From Polyangium jinanense (lineage in GTDB: Bacteria > Myxococcota > Polyangia > Polyangiales > Polyangiaceae), in assembly GCF_028435365.1 (NCBI RefSeq), contig NZ_JAGTJJ010000040.1:37321-101320 (forward strand): 64,000 nucleotides of DNA, given 5' to 3'. Below are positions 45,043 through 59,722 of this stretch, one piece after another; positions within the stretch are counted from its first letter, which is position 1; each line of letters begins with the position of its first letter. The translations under genes were made by a program, and so were the position numbers. The notes under the pieces were generated by a model. The model ran no database searches, was not told where the DNA came from, and was given only the letters and a program-made list of their open reading frames with translations.

Positions 45043-48000
45043 TCAGCCTGGTTTGCCCTCGTCCGCGGCGGCCGCGTTGCGGAGGAGCCGAATCGCCCAG
45101 AACGAGAGCGCGAGCAGCACGACCGCGAGGCCCGCGCCGAGCACCGCCCGGTGCCGCTCCGTGAATGGCAGCGGCGCCGCGCGCTCCGCTTCTCCCAAAC
45201 GAGGGTTTGGCAGGACAGGCCCCATCTTCGCTTCACGCGGCGCCTCGGCGCGATCGGCGCGATCGAGGATCGCAGCGAGATCGTAATACGGCGCGGTGGC
45301 GGTCCGATCGCCGACATAAAGCCGGTGCTCGCCGGGCGTCGCCGCGCGAAAGACGATCTCGCGGGCACGCACCTCGCCACGCGCGCCGCGGATCACGAGC
45401 GGCGGCGAGTCTTCGTCGTGGATCAGGAGGCGGAAATACCGCTTGCGGGTCTCCTCGATCGGGAGCCGCATCGACTCCAACACCACGCCCGGCCGCGGCG
45501 TGATCCGATACAGCACGCCGCCGCCCACGGCCGGCCAGACCTCGCGGAAGCTCGTCGCCGTGACGTCGACGCGACGGCGGAGCTCGGTCGTCCCCACGTC
45601 GAGCGTGATCGCCTGCATCGGTACGCCCTCCGCGCCCGCGTCGAGCGTGACGATCGTGGAGCGCTCCGCCTCGTCGCGCCGGATCTCCTCGATGCCGAGC
45701 GGCACCTCGGAGAACGCATTCGCGCCGTCGTTCGCGGACGGGCAGCGGAACGAGCCCCCCGCGATCGAGAGCCGCCCGCCGGCCTCGGCCGCGTCTGCGG
45801 GCAGGAGCGTCACACGCACGAGCCGCGCTTCGGACTTCGGGTACGGGATCTCCACGTGCTCGACCGTGCCGCGCTCGTGCCGGATCCGGTACACGTACGG
45901 CCCCTCCGCGACCACGCCGAGCGCATCGCGGCTATCACCCGTCTCGACGCGCACGCGCCGGAGAAACGTCTCGCCGGTGACATCGAGCAGGAGCCGACAA
46001 TGCGGTGTCGACGCGGGCAGCCGAAACGTCGCCACCGCCGCGCCGCTCTGCAACCACGCGGGATCCAGAAGCTCGCCGGGCACGTACGGCGCGAGCCGAT
46101 GCATCGGGATCTCCGACACGACCCGAGGCACCTCGCGGCCGGCTTCGTCCACGAGACGCACGTCCGCGAAGAGCTCGGCGGACGTGCTCGCGCGGTAGAG
46201 CGCTTCGTCCACCACGAGCCGATGATCCCCGGCGGCGTCGATGCCCGTCACGGCGCGCATCGACGCGTACTTGCCGACCGGGAGCAGCCGCGGCGCGAGC
46301 TCCTCTGCGTCCACGCGTGAGGCGACGAGCAGGATCACAAGCGCGGAGCTGCCCGTGCGCATCAGCGCGATCAGGCGATCGCTGAAACGCGCGTAGAGAA
46401 AGCCGCCGGCGACGAGGAGCGCGCCGACGCCGGTGAGCAGGAGGATCTGGTAGATGCGCTCGACGCTCCAGACGTCCCAGACCACGAGCTTGGCGACGGC
46501 GAGGAAAAACAAGGCGAGCCCCAGGTATCGATGAAGCGCGCTGCGGGCCGCGAAGCCGAGCGCGAGCAGCGCCGCGGCCGCGACCGAGAGCACGAGCGTG
46601 GTCGTCATGGCGAGCCTGCCCTGCTGAGACTCCAGCATGGCCGTGAGGCGCGCGGCAAAGGCCGCCCACTCGGGCGCGTCGAGAGGCACGGGCGGAGGCG
46701 CGGGGAGCGTGGTCACGGCAGTGCGCACCTCCAGCACGGCGAGTGCGATCCAGAGCGCATGGCCCCCGATCGCGGCGATCCCGGCGGCGAGGTTGAGCGA
46801 CGCACGCGCCTCATCGTTTGCGGCCGCTGCACGCTTGACCCCCGCGGCGAGCAGGTACGCCGCGACGAGCAGCGAGAGGCTCGTGCCCGCGAGGCCCGTG
46901 GCGCGCGGGCTCCGGAGCAAGGGCACGGAGAGCACCCCTTCCCTGCCCTGCGTCTCGAGGAACCGCTCCATGAGCGCGTGCGTGCCCCACACGTCGAGGG
47001 CGACGAGGCGAACGAAGGTCGCGAAGAACAGGAGCGACGCGACCACGAGCCACCCCCACTCTCGCGAGCGCGCCGCGATCGCCGCCGCGACGCAGCCGAG
47101 CGCGGCCCACAGCACGGTGATCGTGGCGCCTTCGAGCCCGAACGCGAGTGCCGCTGCGAAGAGGCCGAGCGCGAGCCCCGCGAGCACGGACAGGCGCACG
47201 CTCGCCTCGGGCCTTCGGCGCATGATCCACGCGGCGAGCGCGAGATCCGCGGCGCCCGCTGCCGCCGTGATCAGCGCGCGGAACGTCGGCACCTCATCGC
47301 TCGTCGAGGCGAGCGTGGCCGCGACGAACGCGAGCGTGGCGAGCGACCCCGCCAACACAGAGCTCCAGCGGACGGGCTCGGCGGCGCGGAGCGCGGCGAA
47401 CCCGACGGCCACGAGGTGCACGAGCCCGAAGACCACGAGCGCGCCGAGGAACGCCGGAGACAAGGGCAGCGCGGGCACCGCCTCTCGCACGACTCCTGCG
47501 GCGATCGCGATCATGAGCGACGCGAAGCCCACGGCGGCGAGGTGCAGCGCGCCGAGGCGAGCCCGCAGCGCGAGCGCGGCGGCGGCGGCGCTTCCGATCG
47601 AGACGAGCACGACGAAGATCGCGGGCTTCGCGGGCAAGAGCTGCACCGCGGCGAGCACGACGAACAGCCCCGCGGCGACGCTGCCCGCGATCGCCGCGCC
47701 GGCCGGCAGCGGATCCTGTCGGAGGACCTTGCGCACGAAGCCCACGACGTACACGGCCGTCCACCCGCCGAAGAGCGCGACGAGCCCGAGCCTTTGATCC
47801 GCGGGGACATCCTGGCTCACGACGAGAAAGACCACGAACGCCGCGGCCATGGGCACGGCGAGCAGCTCGGTCGCGCGGAGCGCGCCGAGGAGCGCGATCG
47901 CCGCGATCCCGAGCCCGATCGCGAGGACGGAGAGCACCCACACGTGATCGTGGAGCAACATCGCCGCCCCCGCGTGCGAGAGCGTGAGCGCGGCGAGCGC

Positions 48001-49245
48001 GAAGAGCTTCGCATCGAGCAATCGCTGCGTGCGGCGGTCGAGGTAGAGCGCGACGGCCGACCACTGCGCGGACGCGAGTCCAACGAAGACGAGCGGCGCG
48101 AGACGCGCGGTCAGGCCGTGATAGGGCCCGAAGCGCGCTTCGGGCGGCACGTCGCTCCACGCGGGCGCCGAACCGTGGATGTCAAAGTATTTCGCGTACC
48201 AGCCAAGGAAAAGCGCGGCCGATCCCGGCACGACGAGCGCGGGCACGAGGCGGAAGCCGCCGCGCAGCGCGACCCCGAGGGCCATGGAGCCGAGGAGGAG
48301 CAGGTAGCCGAAGAGCGCCGCGGGTCGGTCCTGTCCGGTCGAGAGCACGACGGGGTTGGCGAGGCCGGCGACGAGGACGAGGACGAGCAGCGACTCGGCG
48401 CGGTGGCGGAGCGAAAGCCCGGCGCCGAGCGCGAGCACGAGGGCCACGGCGACGAACGCCGCGGCCGGCGGGGCGAGCTGGTAAAGCGCGACGCTCGCCC
48501 AGAGCGACGCGACGAGCGTGGCGAGGCCGATGCCGGAGAGGGCGTGCACGAAGGCCGGGCGGGTCTTCGGCCGGAGAAGCTCCGCGGAGGCGAGGAGCAC
48601 GACGCCGAGGACGGCGCCGAGAACGACGCGGCCAGTAGGCCCGATCCAGGCGTTGTCGACGGCGTACTTGAAGAAGAACAGGGCGCCGAGGAGGAAGGCC
48701 GCTGCGCCGATACGCGTGAGCCACGTGAGGCCGAGTTGTTCTTCGAGGGAGGGCGCGGGCTCCGTGGGAGGTGCGGAGGCGGGAGCAGGAGCGGAGGCGG
48801 CTTCCCGCGAGGCATCCGTCAGTCCTGACGGGTGGGCTGCGGCTTCCCGCGAGGCATCCGTCAGTCCTGACGGGTGGGCTGCGGCTTCCCGCGAGGCATC
48901 CGTCAGTTCTGACGGGTGGGCTGCGGATTCCCGCAAGGCGTCCGTCAGGTCTGACGGGTGGGCTGCGGCTTCCCGCAAGGCGTCCGTCAGGTCTGACGGG
49001 TGGGCTGCGGCTTCTCGCAAGGCGTCCGGCAGTTCTGACGGGTGGGCTGCGACCCGGTGCTCGACCGTTTCCACCCGCGCGAGCCGCCTCTCCAGCTCCG
49101 CGACGCGCGCCTCCCGTGCGTCGAGCCTCTCTTCGAGGTCCTTCACGCGCGCCTTCGCCTGCGTGGCCAGGAGCAACGCGAGGATCGGTGTGGCCAGGAA
49201 CAACCCCACCAAGCCCAGGCCGAGCAGGACGAGGAGCGCCTCCAT
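45043..49245 (-). CDS. DUF2339 giant membrane protein
   Basis: 1,400 residues. An N-terminal membrane helix (LLVLLGLGLVGLFLATPILALLL) is followed by a coiled coil and then an in-frame repeat of 14 residues (AAHPSDLTDALREA type, six copies, residues about 65-149). From about residue 175 (EEQLGLTWLTRIGAAAFLLG) there are some 25 or more membrane segments, the plan of DUF2339. A soluble domain of about 330 residues (VTGIDAAGDHRLVVDEALYR, ETFLRRVRVETGD) precedes a last membrane helix. The soluble part resembles the DUF3999 type seen with DUF2339 in other bacteria, so this may be a fusion. Function is unknown. It is divergent from the second PknK-like gene. Confidence 0.82.
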   Translation of the reverse strand: MEALLVLLGLGLVGLFLATPILALLLATQAKARVKDLEERLDAREARVAELERRLARVETVEHRVAAHPSELPDALREAAAHPSDLTDALREAAAHPSDLTDALRESAAHPSELTDASREAAAHPSGLTDASREAAAHPSGLTDASREAASAPAPASAPPTEPAPSLEEQLGLTWLTRIGAAAFLLGALFFFKYAVDNAWIGPTGRVVLGAVLGVVLLASAELLRPKTRPAFVHALSGIGLATLVASLWASVALYQLAPPAAAFVAVALVLALGAGLSLRHRAESLLVLVLVAGLANPVVLSTGQDRPAALFGYLLLLGSMALGVALRGGFRLVPALVVPGSAALFLGWYAKYFDIHGSAPAWSDVPPEARFGPYHGLTARLAPLVFVGLASAQWSAVALYLDRRTQRLLDAKLFALAALTLSHAGAAMLLHDHVWVLSVLAIGLGIAAIALLGALRATELLAVPMAAAFVVFLVVSQDVPADQRLGLVALFGGWTAVYVVGFVRKVLRQDPLPAGAAIAGSVAAGLFVVLAAVQLLPAKPAIFVVLVSIGSAAAAALALRARLGALHLAAVGFASLMIAIAAGVVREAVPALPLSPAFLGALVVFGLVHLVAVGFAALRAAEPVRWSSVLAGSLATLAFVAATLASTSDEVPTFRALITAAAGAADLALAAWIMRRRPEASVRLSVLAGLALGLFAAALAFGLEGATITVLWAALGCVAAAIAARSREWGWLVVASLLFFATFVRLVALDVWGTHALMERFLETQGREGVLSVPLLRSPRATGLAGTSLSLLVAAYLLAAGVKRAAAANDEARASLNLAAGIAAIGGHALWIALAVLEVRTAVTTLPAPPPVPLDAPEWAAFAARLTAMLESQQGRLAMTTTLVLSVAAAALLALGFAARSALHRYLGLALFFLAVAKLVVWDVWSVERIYQILLLTGVGALLVAGGFLYARFSDRLIALMRTGSSALVILLVASRVDAEELAPRLLPVGKYASMRAVTGIDAAGDHRLVVDEALYRASTSAELFADVRLVDEAGREVPRVVSEIPMHRLAPYVPGELLDPAWLQSGAAVATFRLPASTPHCRLLLDVTGETFLRRVRVETGDSRDALGVVAEGPYVYRIRHERGTVEHVEIPYPKSEARLVRVTLLPADAAEAGGRLSIAGGSFRCPSANDGANAFSEVPLGIEEIRRDEAERSTIVTLDAGAEGVPMQAITLDVGTTELRRRVDVTATSFREVWPAVGGGVLYRITPRPGVVLESMRLPIEETRKRYFRLLIHDEDSPPLVIRGARGEVRAREIVFRAATPGEHRLYVGDRTATAPYYDLAAILDRADRAEAPREAKMGPVLPNPRLGEAERAAPLPFTERHRAVLGAGLAVVLLALSFWAIRLLRNAAAADEGKPG
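48800..49051. repeat. 42-base tandem repeat, six units, inside the DUF2339 gene
   Basis: Six exact-length units (48800, 48842, 48884, 48926, 48968, 49010), each encoding 14 residues in frame. Units 1 and 2 are identical on the DNA level. Each unit carries a near-perfect dyad, CCGTCAGTCCTGACGG in units 1-2, with changes in later units. The protein segment lies between the coiled coil and the membrane part and is probably an extended helix. Confidence 0.93.
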
Positions 49246-49307
49246 GAAATGTCCCTACCACGCCCCCGGCGCGCGCGGGTCCACGGTCACCTTCACACGC
49301 GCTTCAC

Positions 49308-49334
49308 GAGCCTCCGCTTGGATCCCGGAGGCTC
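49308..49334. promoter_or_regulatory. Inverted repeat before the second PknK-like kinase gene
   Basis: GAGCCTCCG (49308-49316) and CGGAGGCTC (49326-49334) are perfect 9-base arms around a 9-base spacer. They are 24 bases before the kinase ATG, in the 113-base divergent gap shared with the DUF2339 gene. It may be an operator or a hairpin in the kinase leader. Confidence 0.35.
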
Positions 49335-49358
49335 CCGGGTCAGAATCCAAGTTCGCGC

Positions 49359-53225
<3,867 letters not shown>

Positions 53226-53273
53226 AAACGGCGCCCGCATTGCGTCCGCACTGGCGCCCGGTACCTTCGTGGT

Positions 53274-53774
53274 ATGCGCCGAAATCTCTTGCCCCTTCCC
53301 CTTGCTTTTGCCCTCGTCTCCCTCGCCTCGCCGGCTGCGCGCGGAGGCGAACCGCCAGGCTGGGTGCCCAGCGACACCGCCGAGGACCTCCCGCCGCCGC
53401 CGCCTGCGCCGCCGCCCCCGCGCCCGGGGCCCACGACGTACACCATCGAGCAGAGGGAGCTCTCCGAAGGTCCGACGAAAATGGCGAGCCCGCCGGCGTT
53501 TTACGTCGGGACGATCCTCGCCGGCGTGGGCCTGCTCGGCATCGTCACGGGCCTCGTGATCCGGGCGGATCTCCCGGAGACCGAATGCACGAACTGCCCC
53601 GCCGAAGAGAAACGTTCTGCCTCGCTCGGCCTGCTCATCGGCGGCGGACTCGGCATGTTGATCGGCATCCCGATCGCCGCGGTTGGCGGGCGAAAGATCC
53701 CGGACGAACCGTCGTGGGCGCGCCCGAAGGTGTTCATCTCTCCGCGCGGCGGCGCGCTCCAGTGGACGTTCTGA
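53274..53774 (+). CDS. Small exported membrane protein of unknown function
   Basis: 166 residues. A signal peptide (LLPLPLAFALVSLASPAARG) is followed by a Pro-rich stretch (EDLPPPPPAPPPPRPGP). Two hydrophobic segments (FYVGTILAGVGLLGIVTGLVI and LGLLIGGGLGMLIGIPIAAVGG) flank a loop with TECTNC. This plan is common among myxobacterial proteins of unknown role. It may be cotranscribed with the kinase gene 48 bases upstream. Confidence 0.7.
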   Translation: MRRNLLPLPLAFALVSLASPAARGGEPPGWVPSDTAEDLPPPPPAPPPPRPGPTTYTIEQRELSEGPTKMASPPAFYVGTILAGVGLLGIVTGLVIRADLPETECTNCPAEEKRSASLGLLIGGGLGMLIGIPIAAVGGRKIPDEPSWARPKVFISPRGGALQWTF

Positions 53775-54117
53775 ACGTCGCTCCGCCCTCCGATTGGTGA
53801 ATTCGTCTCTACGTCTCCGCCGCACCTCGAAATGCCTTTGCACCCGGGACGTCGCGCCCCGGGACGAACCCAAATGCCCGAAAATGCCCGTCTCTCCGGG
53901 ACGTCGCGGCTGGATGGGGTGTGCATGCCGTACCCACGCCGACCGATGGAATCTTGCTCGCATGCAATGCATGCACGTCGACAATCGCCTCGCACCGAAT
54001 TTCCCGTCCGTCTCTTGATTTCCTGATGTCCTGATCGACGACGCTACCCGGCATGGCGCGTGCACCCGCGGGGGTGGGCGACCTAGACGCTTTGCCTGGT
54101 TGTCGAAAGGCTCTCAC
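53775..54117. other. Non-coding gap before the terpene cyclase operon
   Basis: 343 bases with no credible gene; overlapping frames lack coding bias. It contains two copies of CCGGGACGTCGCG (near 53847 and 53901) and a GCATGC-AAT-GCATGC double palindrome near 53958. It should hold the promoter of the STAS-like/terpene cyclase genes. I cannot point to a -35/-10 pair with confidence. Confidence 0.4.
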
Positions 54118-54558
54118 GTGCTTCAAGCCACGCAGGAACAAGGGATTCGATACGACATTGGTTCGAGCCGGATGTGCTTCGAGCCGCCGGATACATGCTT
54201 CGTGACCTATGTCGGGGACCTCGACGCCGACGTCGTCGCGCGGATGAACGCCGCGCTCGAGGAGACGGTGCGGCAGCGGAAGTCCGTCGATTTGCTCGTG
54301 GATCTGTCTCGTACGGGACAGGTGACGGAGCTCGTCCGGCGCCACGCCGTTGGCGGCATGCTGGCCCTGAACCCGCGCGCCACCGCCGTGTTCGGCGCCG
54401 ATTTCCACCTCCGCGTGGTCGTCTCGATGATCACGAAGGCCATTCGATTGCTCCACGTGGATCTGCGCGGGCAGATCAAGTTCTTCGAGCACGAAATGGA
54501 CGCGCGCGCCTGGCTTTCCGATGTCAAACGAAAAGAGCTGATGCAACGCAGCGCTTGA
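54118..54558 (+). CDS. STAS/SpoIIAA-like protein
   Basis: 146 residues from a GTG at 54118 with AAAGG eight bases before; a TTG at 54100 is an alternative. The layout is alternating strands and helices: TCFVTYVGDLDADVVARMNAAL, then SVDLLVDLSRTGQVTELVRR, then ATAVFGADFHLRVVVSMI and a C-terminal helix IKFFEHEMDARAWL. This matches small SpoIIAA-like STAS-fold proteins found singly in many bacteria. There is no membrane segment. A regulatory or lipid-binding role is possible. It precedes the terpene cyclase gene by 22 bases. Confidence 0.7.
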   Translation: MLQATQEQGIRYDIGSSRMCFEPPDTCFVTYVGDLDADVVARMNAALEETVRQRKSVDLLVDLSRTGQVTELVRRHAVGGMLALNPRATAVFGADFHLRVVVSMITKAIRLLHVDLRGQIKFFEHEMDARAWLSDVKRKELMQRSA

Positions 54559-54580
54559 GCGCTTTTCGGGGAGAGCGGTC

Positions 54581-55684
54581 ATGCTTGCAGCGATCGAACG
54601 GCCCGACGAGACCATCACGGTTTGTCCTGCCAGAGAAATCACGGCGCCTCGCGCGCCCGACCTCGCGCTCGGGATCCCGCGCCACTGGTGGCCGGATCCG
54701 CTCGTGAACGTGCACGCGGCGCGGATCGAAGAGGAGACGCTCGCGTGGTTCCGCGAGCTCGGCTTCGGCGAGCGATCGATCTGGATCGTCCGCACCTTCG
54801 CGCCGGCCGATTACGCGGGCATGCCGTTCCCGCTCGCGGAGCCGCGCGAGCTCTTGCTCCTCGCCAAGTACCTCTCGCTCTGGCTGCTCTGGGACGACGT
54901 CGACGTCGAGGGCCGCGAGCGCACCTTCCCGTTCCGCGGCCCGGCCGTCCTCGAGCCGAGCGCCTCCGGCGTCACCACCCTCTTCGGCGCCACCTGGTCG
55001 GCCCTGCTGCGCGAGCTCGCCGAGACCATGAGCCCCGGCTGGATGGAGACCGTCTGCGAGGCCATGGACACCTGGAGCACGGCCGCGCTGAAAGAAGCGC
55101 GCACCTCGAAGCAGCGCCGCGCGGGGCTCGCCCGCGTCTCGTACGAAGAAGCCCTCCGCTCGCGCATCGACACGATCGGAATGGCCGCGACGGGCTACCT
55201 CCTCGAATACGCGCGCGGCGTCGAGCTCCCACCCGACTTCCACGCGCACGAGACCGCGATCGCCTTGAAGACCCTTTCCGGCAAGATCGTCGGCCTCGGC
55301 AACGAGATCTGGAGCCTCGGCAAGGACTGGGCTTCGGGCTACGTCAACGTCATCCTCGCGCTGCGCGAGGAGCGCGGGCTCTCCATGATGGAGGCCGTGC
55401 GCCGCATCATCTGCGATCACGACGAGGCCATCGCCGAGTTCGATCGCATCGCCCGCGCGCTCCCGAGCTTCGGCGCGAACTGGGACGCGCACATCGCGAC
55501 CTGGGTGCAGGACCTGCGGCACGCCTCCCTCGGCTTCACGCTCTGGGAGTCGCGCGCCCCGCGCTACGCCGCGTTCAAGATGCTCGTGAATGGCACGCCG
55601 ATCGATCCCTCGTTCATCGTGCCCACGTCGCTCGCCCCGCGCGCCGCCGCAAAGGCCGCGTCCGCTTACGCTCCGCACCCTTGA
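54581..55684 (+). CDS. Class I terpene cyclase
   Basis: 367 residues; ATG after GGGGAGAG. The all-helical chain has the first metal-binding motif as DDVDVE (D105, D106, then D108 and E110), where DDxxD/E is usual. The second is the NSE-type motif NEIWSLGKD, giving N241, S245 and D249, with D in place of the usual E. A C-terminal HASLGFTLWESRAPRY stands where bacterial cyclases have an RY pair. It should ionise a prenyl diphosphate, probably farnesyl or geranyl diphosphate, with three magnesium ions. The product cannot be predicted. The acyl-CoA dehydrogenase gene follows 33 bases later. Confidence 0.88.
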   Translation: MLAAIERPDETITVCPAREITAPRAPDLALGIPRHWWPDPLVNVHAARIEEETLAWFRELGFGERSIWIVRTFAPADYAGMPFPLAEPRELLLLAKYLSLWLLWDDVDVEGRERTFPFRGPAVLEPSASGVTTLFGATWSALLRELAETMSPGWMETVCEAMDTWSTAALKEARTSKQRRAGLARVSYEEALRSRIDTIGMAATGYLLEYARGVELPPDFHAHETAIALKTLSGKIVGLGNEIWSLGKDWASGYVNVILALREERGLSMMEAVRRIICDHDEAIAEFDRIARALPSFGANWDAHIATWVQDLRHASLGFTLWESRAPRYAAFKMLVNGTPIDPSFIVPTSLAPRAAAKAASAYAPHP

Positions 55685-55717
55685 CGCCCCTTCGCGGCTG
55701 GCATCACGTGCGTCGCG

Positions 55718-57529
<1,812 letters not shown>

Positions 57530-57673
57530 CGTGCAGGAATTCGACGACGACGGTACGTGAGCCCCGGGCCGTCCTCGGGCTCTCGGGTGAGCCCGGGATC
57601 TTGTCTGGATCACGCGGCCCATGGTAGTGTCCGCGGCAGTGCCGCGGAGTGCGGCGCGAAGGCCGACGGTGCC

Positions 57674-59722
57674 ATGGAACTCAGACGAATCCTCCTTGCT
57701 TCAGTCGCCCTCCTCGCCGCGATGGCTCCTCGGGTCGCGAGCGCCGCGCCGGTCACGATCCCGGAAGGCGTGTCGGACCCGCTGCCCGGCCTCGGCACGG
57801 GCCTCTGCGCGGCTTCTGCGATCTCGACGAACTCCACCGCCGATTTCGGCCTGCTCAACCCGGACAACTACAACGGCGCGGTCAACTCGTTCATCGAGGC
57901 GCACGCGGTCGATCGTGTCGAGCAGACCATCCGTACGCTGCTCGACCTGTCCAACAACAACGCCTCGAACCAGGCGCTGAGCTACGGCGACTTCCTCGAT
58001 GCCGCGCTCGATCAGGGGTGCAAGACCGGCGGCTGCGACTTCTTCGTGAACGACACCACGACGTCGTTCGGCAGCCGCATGCGTGGCTTCCTCAACGTCC
58101 CCGCGGAGTGGGTCAATCAGCCGATCCATTTCGGGTTTTACGCGGACGATGCCGTCAGCCTGACGATCTACGACAGCAGCGCCGCCGGCTACTCCGTGGT
58201 GTTCCGTCCTCCGGCGTTCGGCGCGCCGACGTACCGCCTGACGAACCAGGTCACCTTCCAGAAGGCCGGTCTCTATCCGATCGAGATCCTCTTCGTCGAG
58301 ATCACCGAGCACGCCGCACTCGAGATGTCTTACTTCATCGGCAACTTCGCTGACTTCGAGCGTCCCGCGAACGCGCCGCCGATCGTGAAGCTCAACGACG
58401 CGGGCTTCACGCTCTTCCCCTCGACCATGTTTTTCCAGACGCTCAGCGGCACCCCCGCGTTCCCGGACCTCGGCGTCTGCAAGCAGTGCAAGCGCGAGTT
58501 CATCAACCAGCCCGGCAACAACGGCTGCGACCCGGGGTACTACTGCAACGAGGCCGCGCTCTGCGCCCCCTGCGACACCGACAATCTCTGCGGCCCGAGC
58601 TGCGTGCAGTGCGGCGGCGACACGCCCTTCTGCGTGAACATCAACGGCAACGTCCAGTGCGGCGCATGCGATACCGACGCGGACTGCGAGGGCGGCTTCA
58701 CCTGCAACCCCGACACGAAGACCTGCGACGAGTGCAACGACAGCTCCGACTGCCCCAAGGGCGCGGCCTGCATCGAGAACAAGTGTGAGCCTTGCTCGAC
58801 GAGCGCCGAGTGCGCCGGCGCCTCCTGCAACTGCTGTCCGGACGGCGCGAGCGGTCAGCAGATGAAGTGCGCCCCGCTCGAGCCGAACGGCAACCCGAGC
58901 TGCGTCGAGTGCACGACCGACGCCGAGTGCGGCGGCGGCATCTGCAACCTCTCCGTCGGCCGCTGCCAGGGCACGCTCCCCGAGAACAACTCGCCGACGT
59001 GTTGCGGCGACGGCTGCGTCAACTGCACCGCGCTCGAGACCATCGTCGTCAACGGCACCGCCCAGCCGCGGTATCCGTTCTGCTTGCCCGGCCCGGTCGG
59101 CACCGCGTGCGCCGAGTGCCGCCACGACATGGATTGCGGCGAAGGCGCCTTCTGCTTGAGCGGCACCTGCACCCCCTGCACCCGCGACAAACGTTGCGGC
59201 CTGCGCTGCGACAGCTGTGGCGGCAACACGCCCTTCTGCTTCGGCCAGAATGCGGCCGTCGCCGCGTGCGTGCGCTGCGTCGACGACTCGCAATGCGGCG
59301 ACGGCTCCACCTGCGACACGACGACCCACACCTGCTCGGTCACCGCGGGCTGCATGATCACGTGCGCCGCCGACACGCCTTATTGCAACGGCGAGAGCTG
59401 CGTCGCTTGTTACGCCGACTCGCACTGCCCCTGCGGCGGCACCTGCAACCTCTCCACGAACACGTGCACGCCCTCGTGCAAGACCAATGTCGACTGCCTC
59501 GGCAGCGACCACTGCCGCTGGAACGAGGCCGAGACGGCGAAGGAGTGCGCGCTCGGCCCCATGCCCGACGGCGTCGATTGCGGTGGCACACTGGCCACGA
59601 TATGCTCTGCAAGGCCCGGTCGACATGGAGGTGGCGCGCCCGGAGCCGCATTGCTCGTCCTCTCCGTCCTTGGCCTGCTGGGCCGCCGCCGCCTCCGTTC
59701 AATCTCCCGAGGTGAGCCGTGA
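57674..59722 (+). CDS. traA: Outer membrane exchange receptor TraA-like protein
   Basis: 682 residues from the ATG at 57674, before a signal peptide ([19 protein letters not shown]); the frame extends upstream to 57557 without a signal. Residues about 30-255 are a beta-rich PA14-like region ([31 protein letters not shown] type). Residues about 275-640 are Cys-rich repeats ([31 protein letters not shown]). The end has Cys644, a hydrophobic segment and RRR, as in MYXO-CTERM proteins. This is the plan of Myxococcus xanthus TraA, the polymorphic cell-surface receptor that lets kin cells fuse outer membranes and swap contents. The adjoining OmpA-like gene supports the call. The PA14-like part should hold the specificity region. 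Confidence 0.85.
   Translation: MELRRILLASVALLAAMAPRVASAAPVTIPEGVSDPLPGLGTGLCAASAISTNSTADFGLLNPDNYNGAVNSFIEAHAVDRVEQTIRTLLDLSNNNASNQALSYGDFLDAALDQGCKTGGCDFFVNDTTTSFGSRMRGFLNVPAEWVNQPIHFGFYADDAVSLTIYDSSAAGYSVVFRPPAFGAPTYRLTNQVTFQKAGLYPIEILFVEITEHAALEMSYFIGNFADFERPANAPPIVKLNDAGFTLFPSTMFFQTLSGTPAFPDLGVCKQCKREFINQPGNNGCDPGYYCNEAALCAPCDTDNLCGPSCVQCGGDTPFCVNINGNVQCGACDTDADCEGGFTCNPDTKTCDECNDSSDCPKGAACIENKCEPCSTSAECAGASCNCCPDGASGQQMKCAPLEPNGNPSCVECTTDAECGGGICNLSVGRCQGTLPENNSPTCCGDGCVNCTALETIVVNGTAQPRYPFCLPGPVGTACAECRHDMDCGEGAFCLSGTCTPCTRDKRCGLRCDSCGGNTPFCFGQNAAVAACVRCVDDSQCGDGSTCDTTTHTCSVTAGCMITCAADTPYCNGESCVACYADSHCPCGGTCNLSTNTCTPSCKTNVDCLGSDHCRWNEAETAKECALGPMPDGVDCGGTLATICSARPGRHGGGAPGAALLVLSVLGLLGRRRLRSISRGEP

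Noticed and set aside
46531..48828. Long plus-strand frame of 765 codons opposite the DUF2339 gene
   Set aside because: Extremely Arg/Glu-rich antisense shadow of membrane-helix codons; no start signal and no domain.
48800..49051. Possible CRISPR array on the minus strand (palindromic repeats)
   Set aside because: Repeats lie in frame inside a coding region, have no spacers and encode a repeated peptide.
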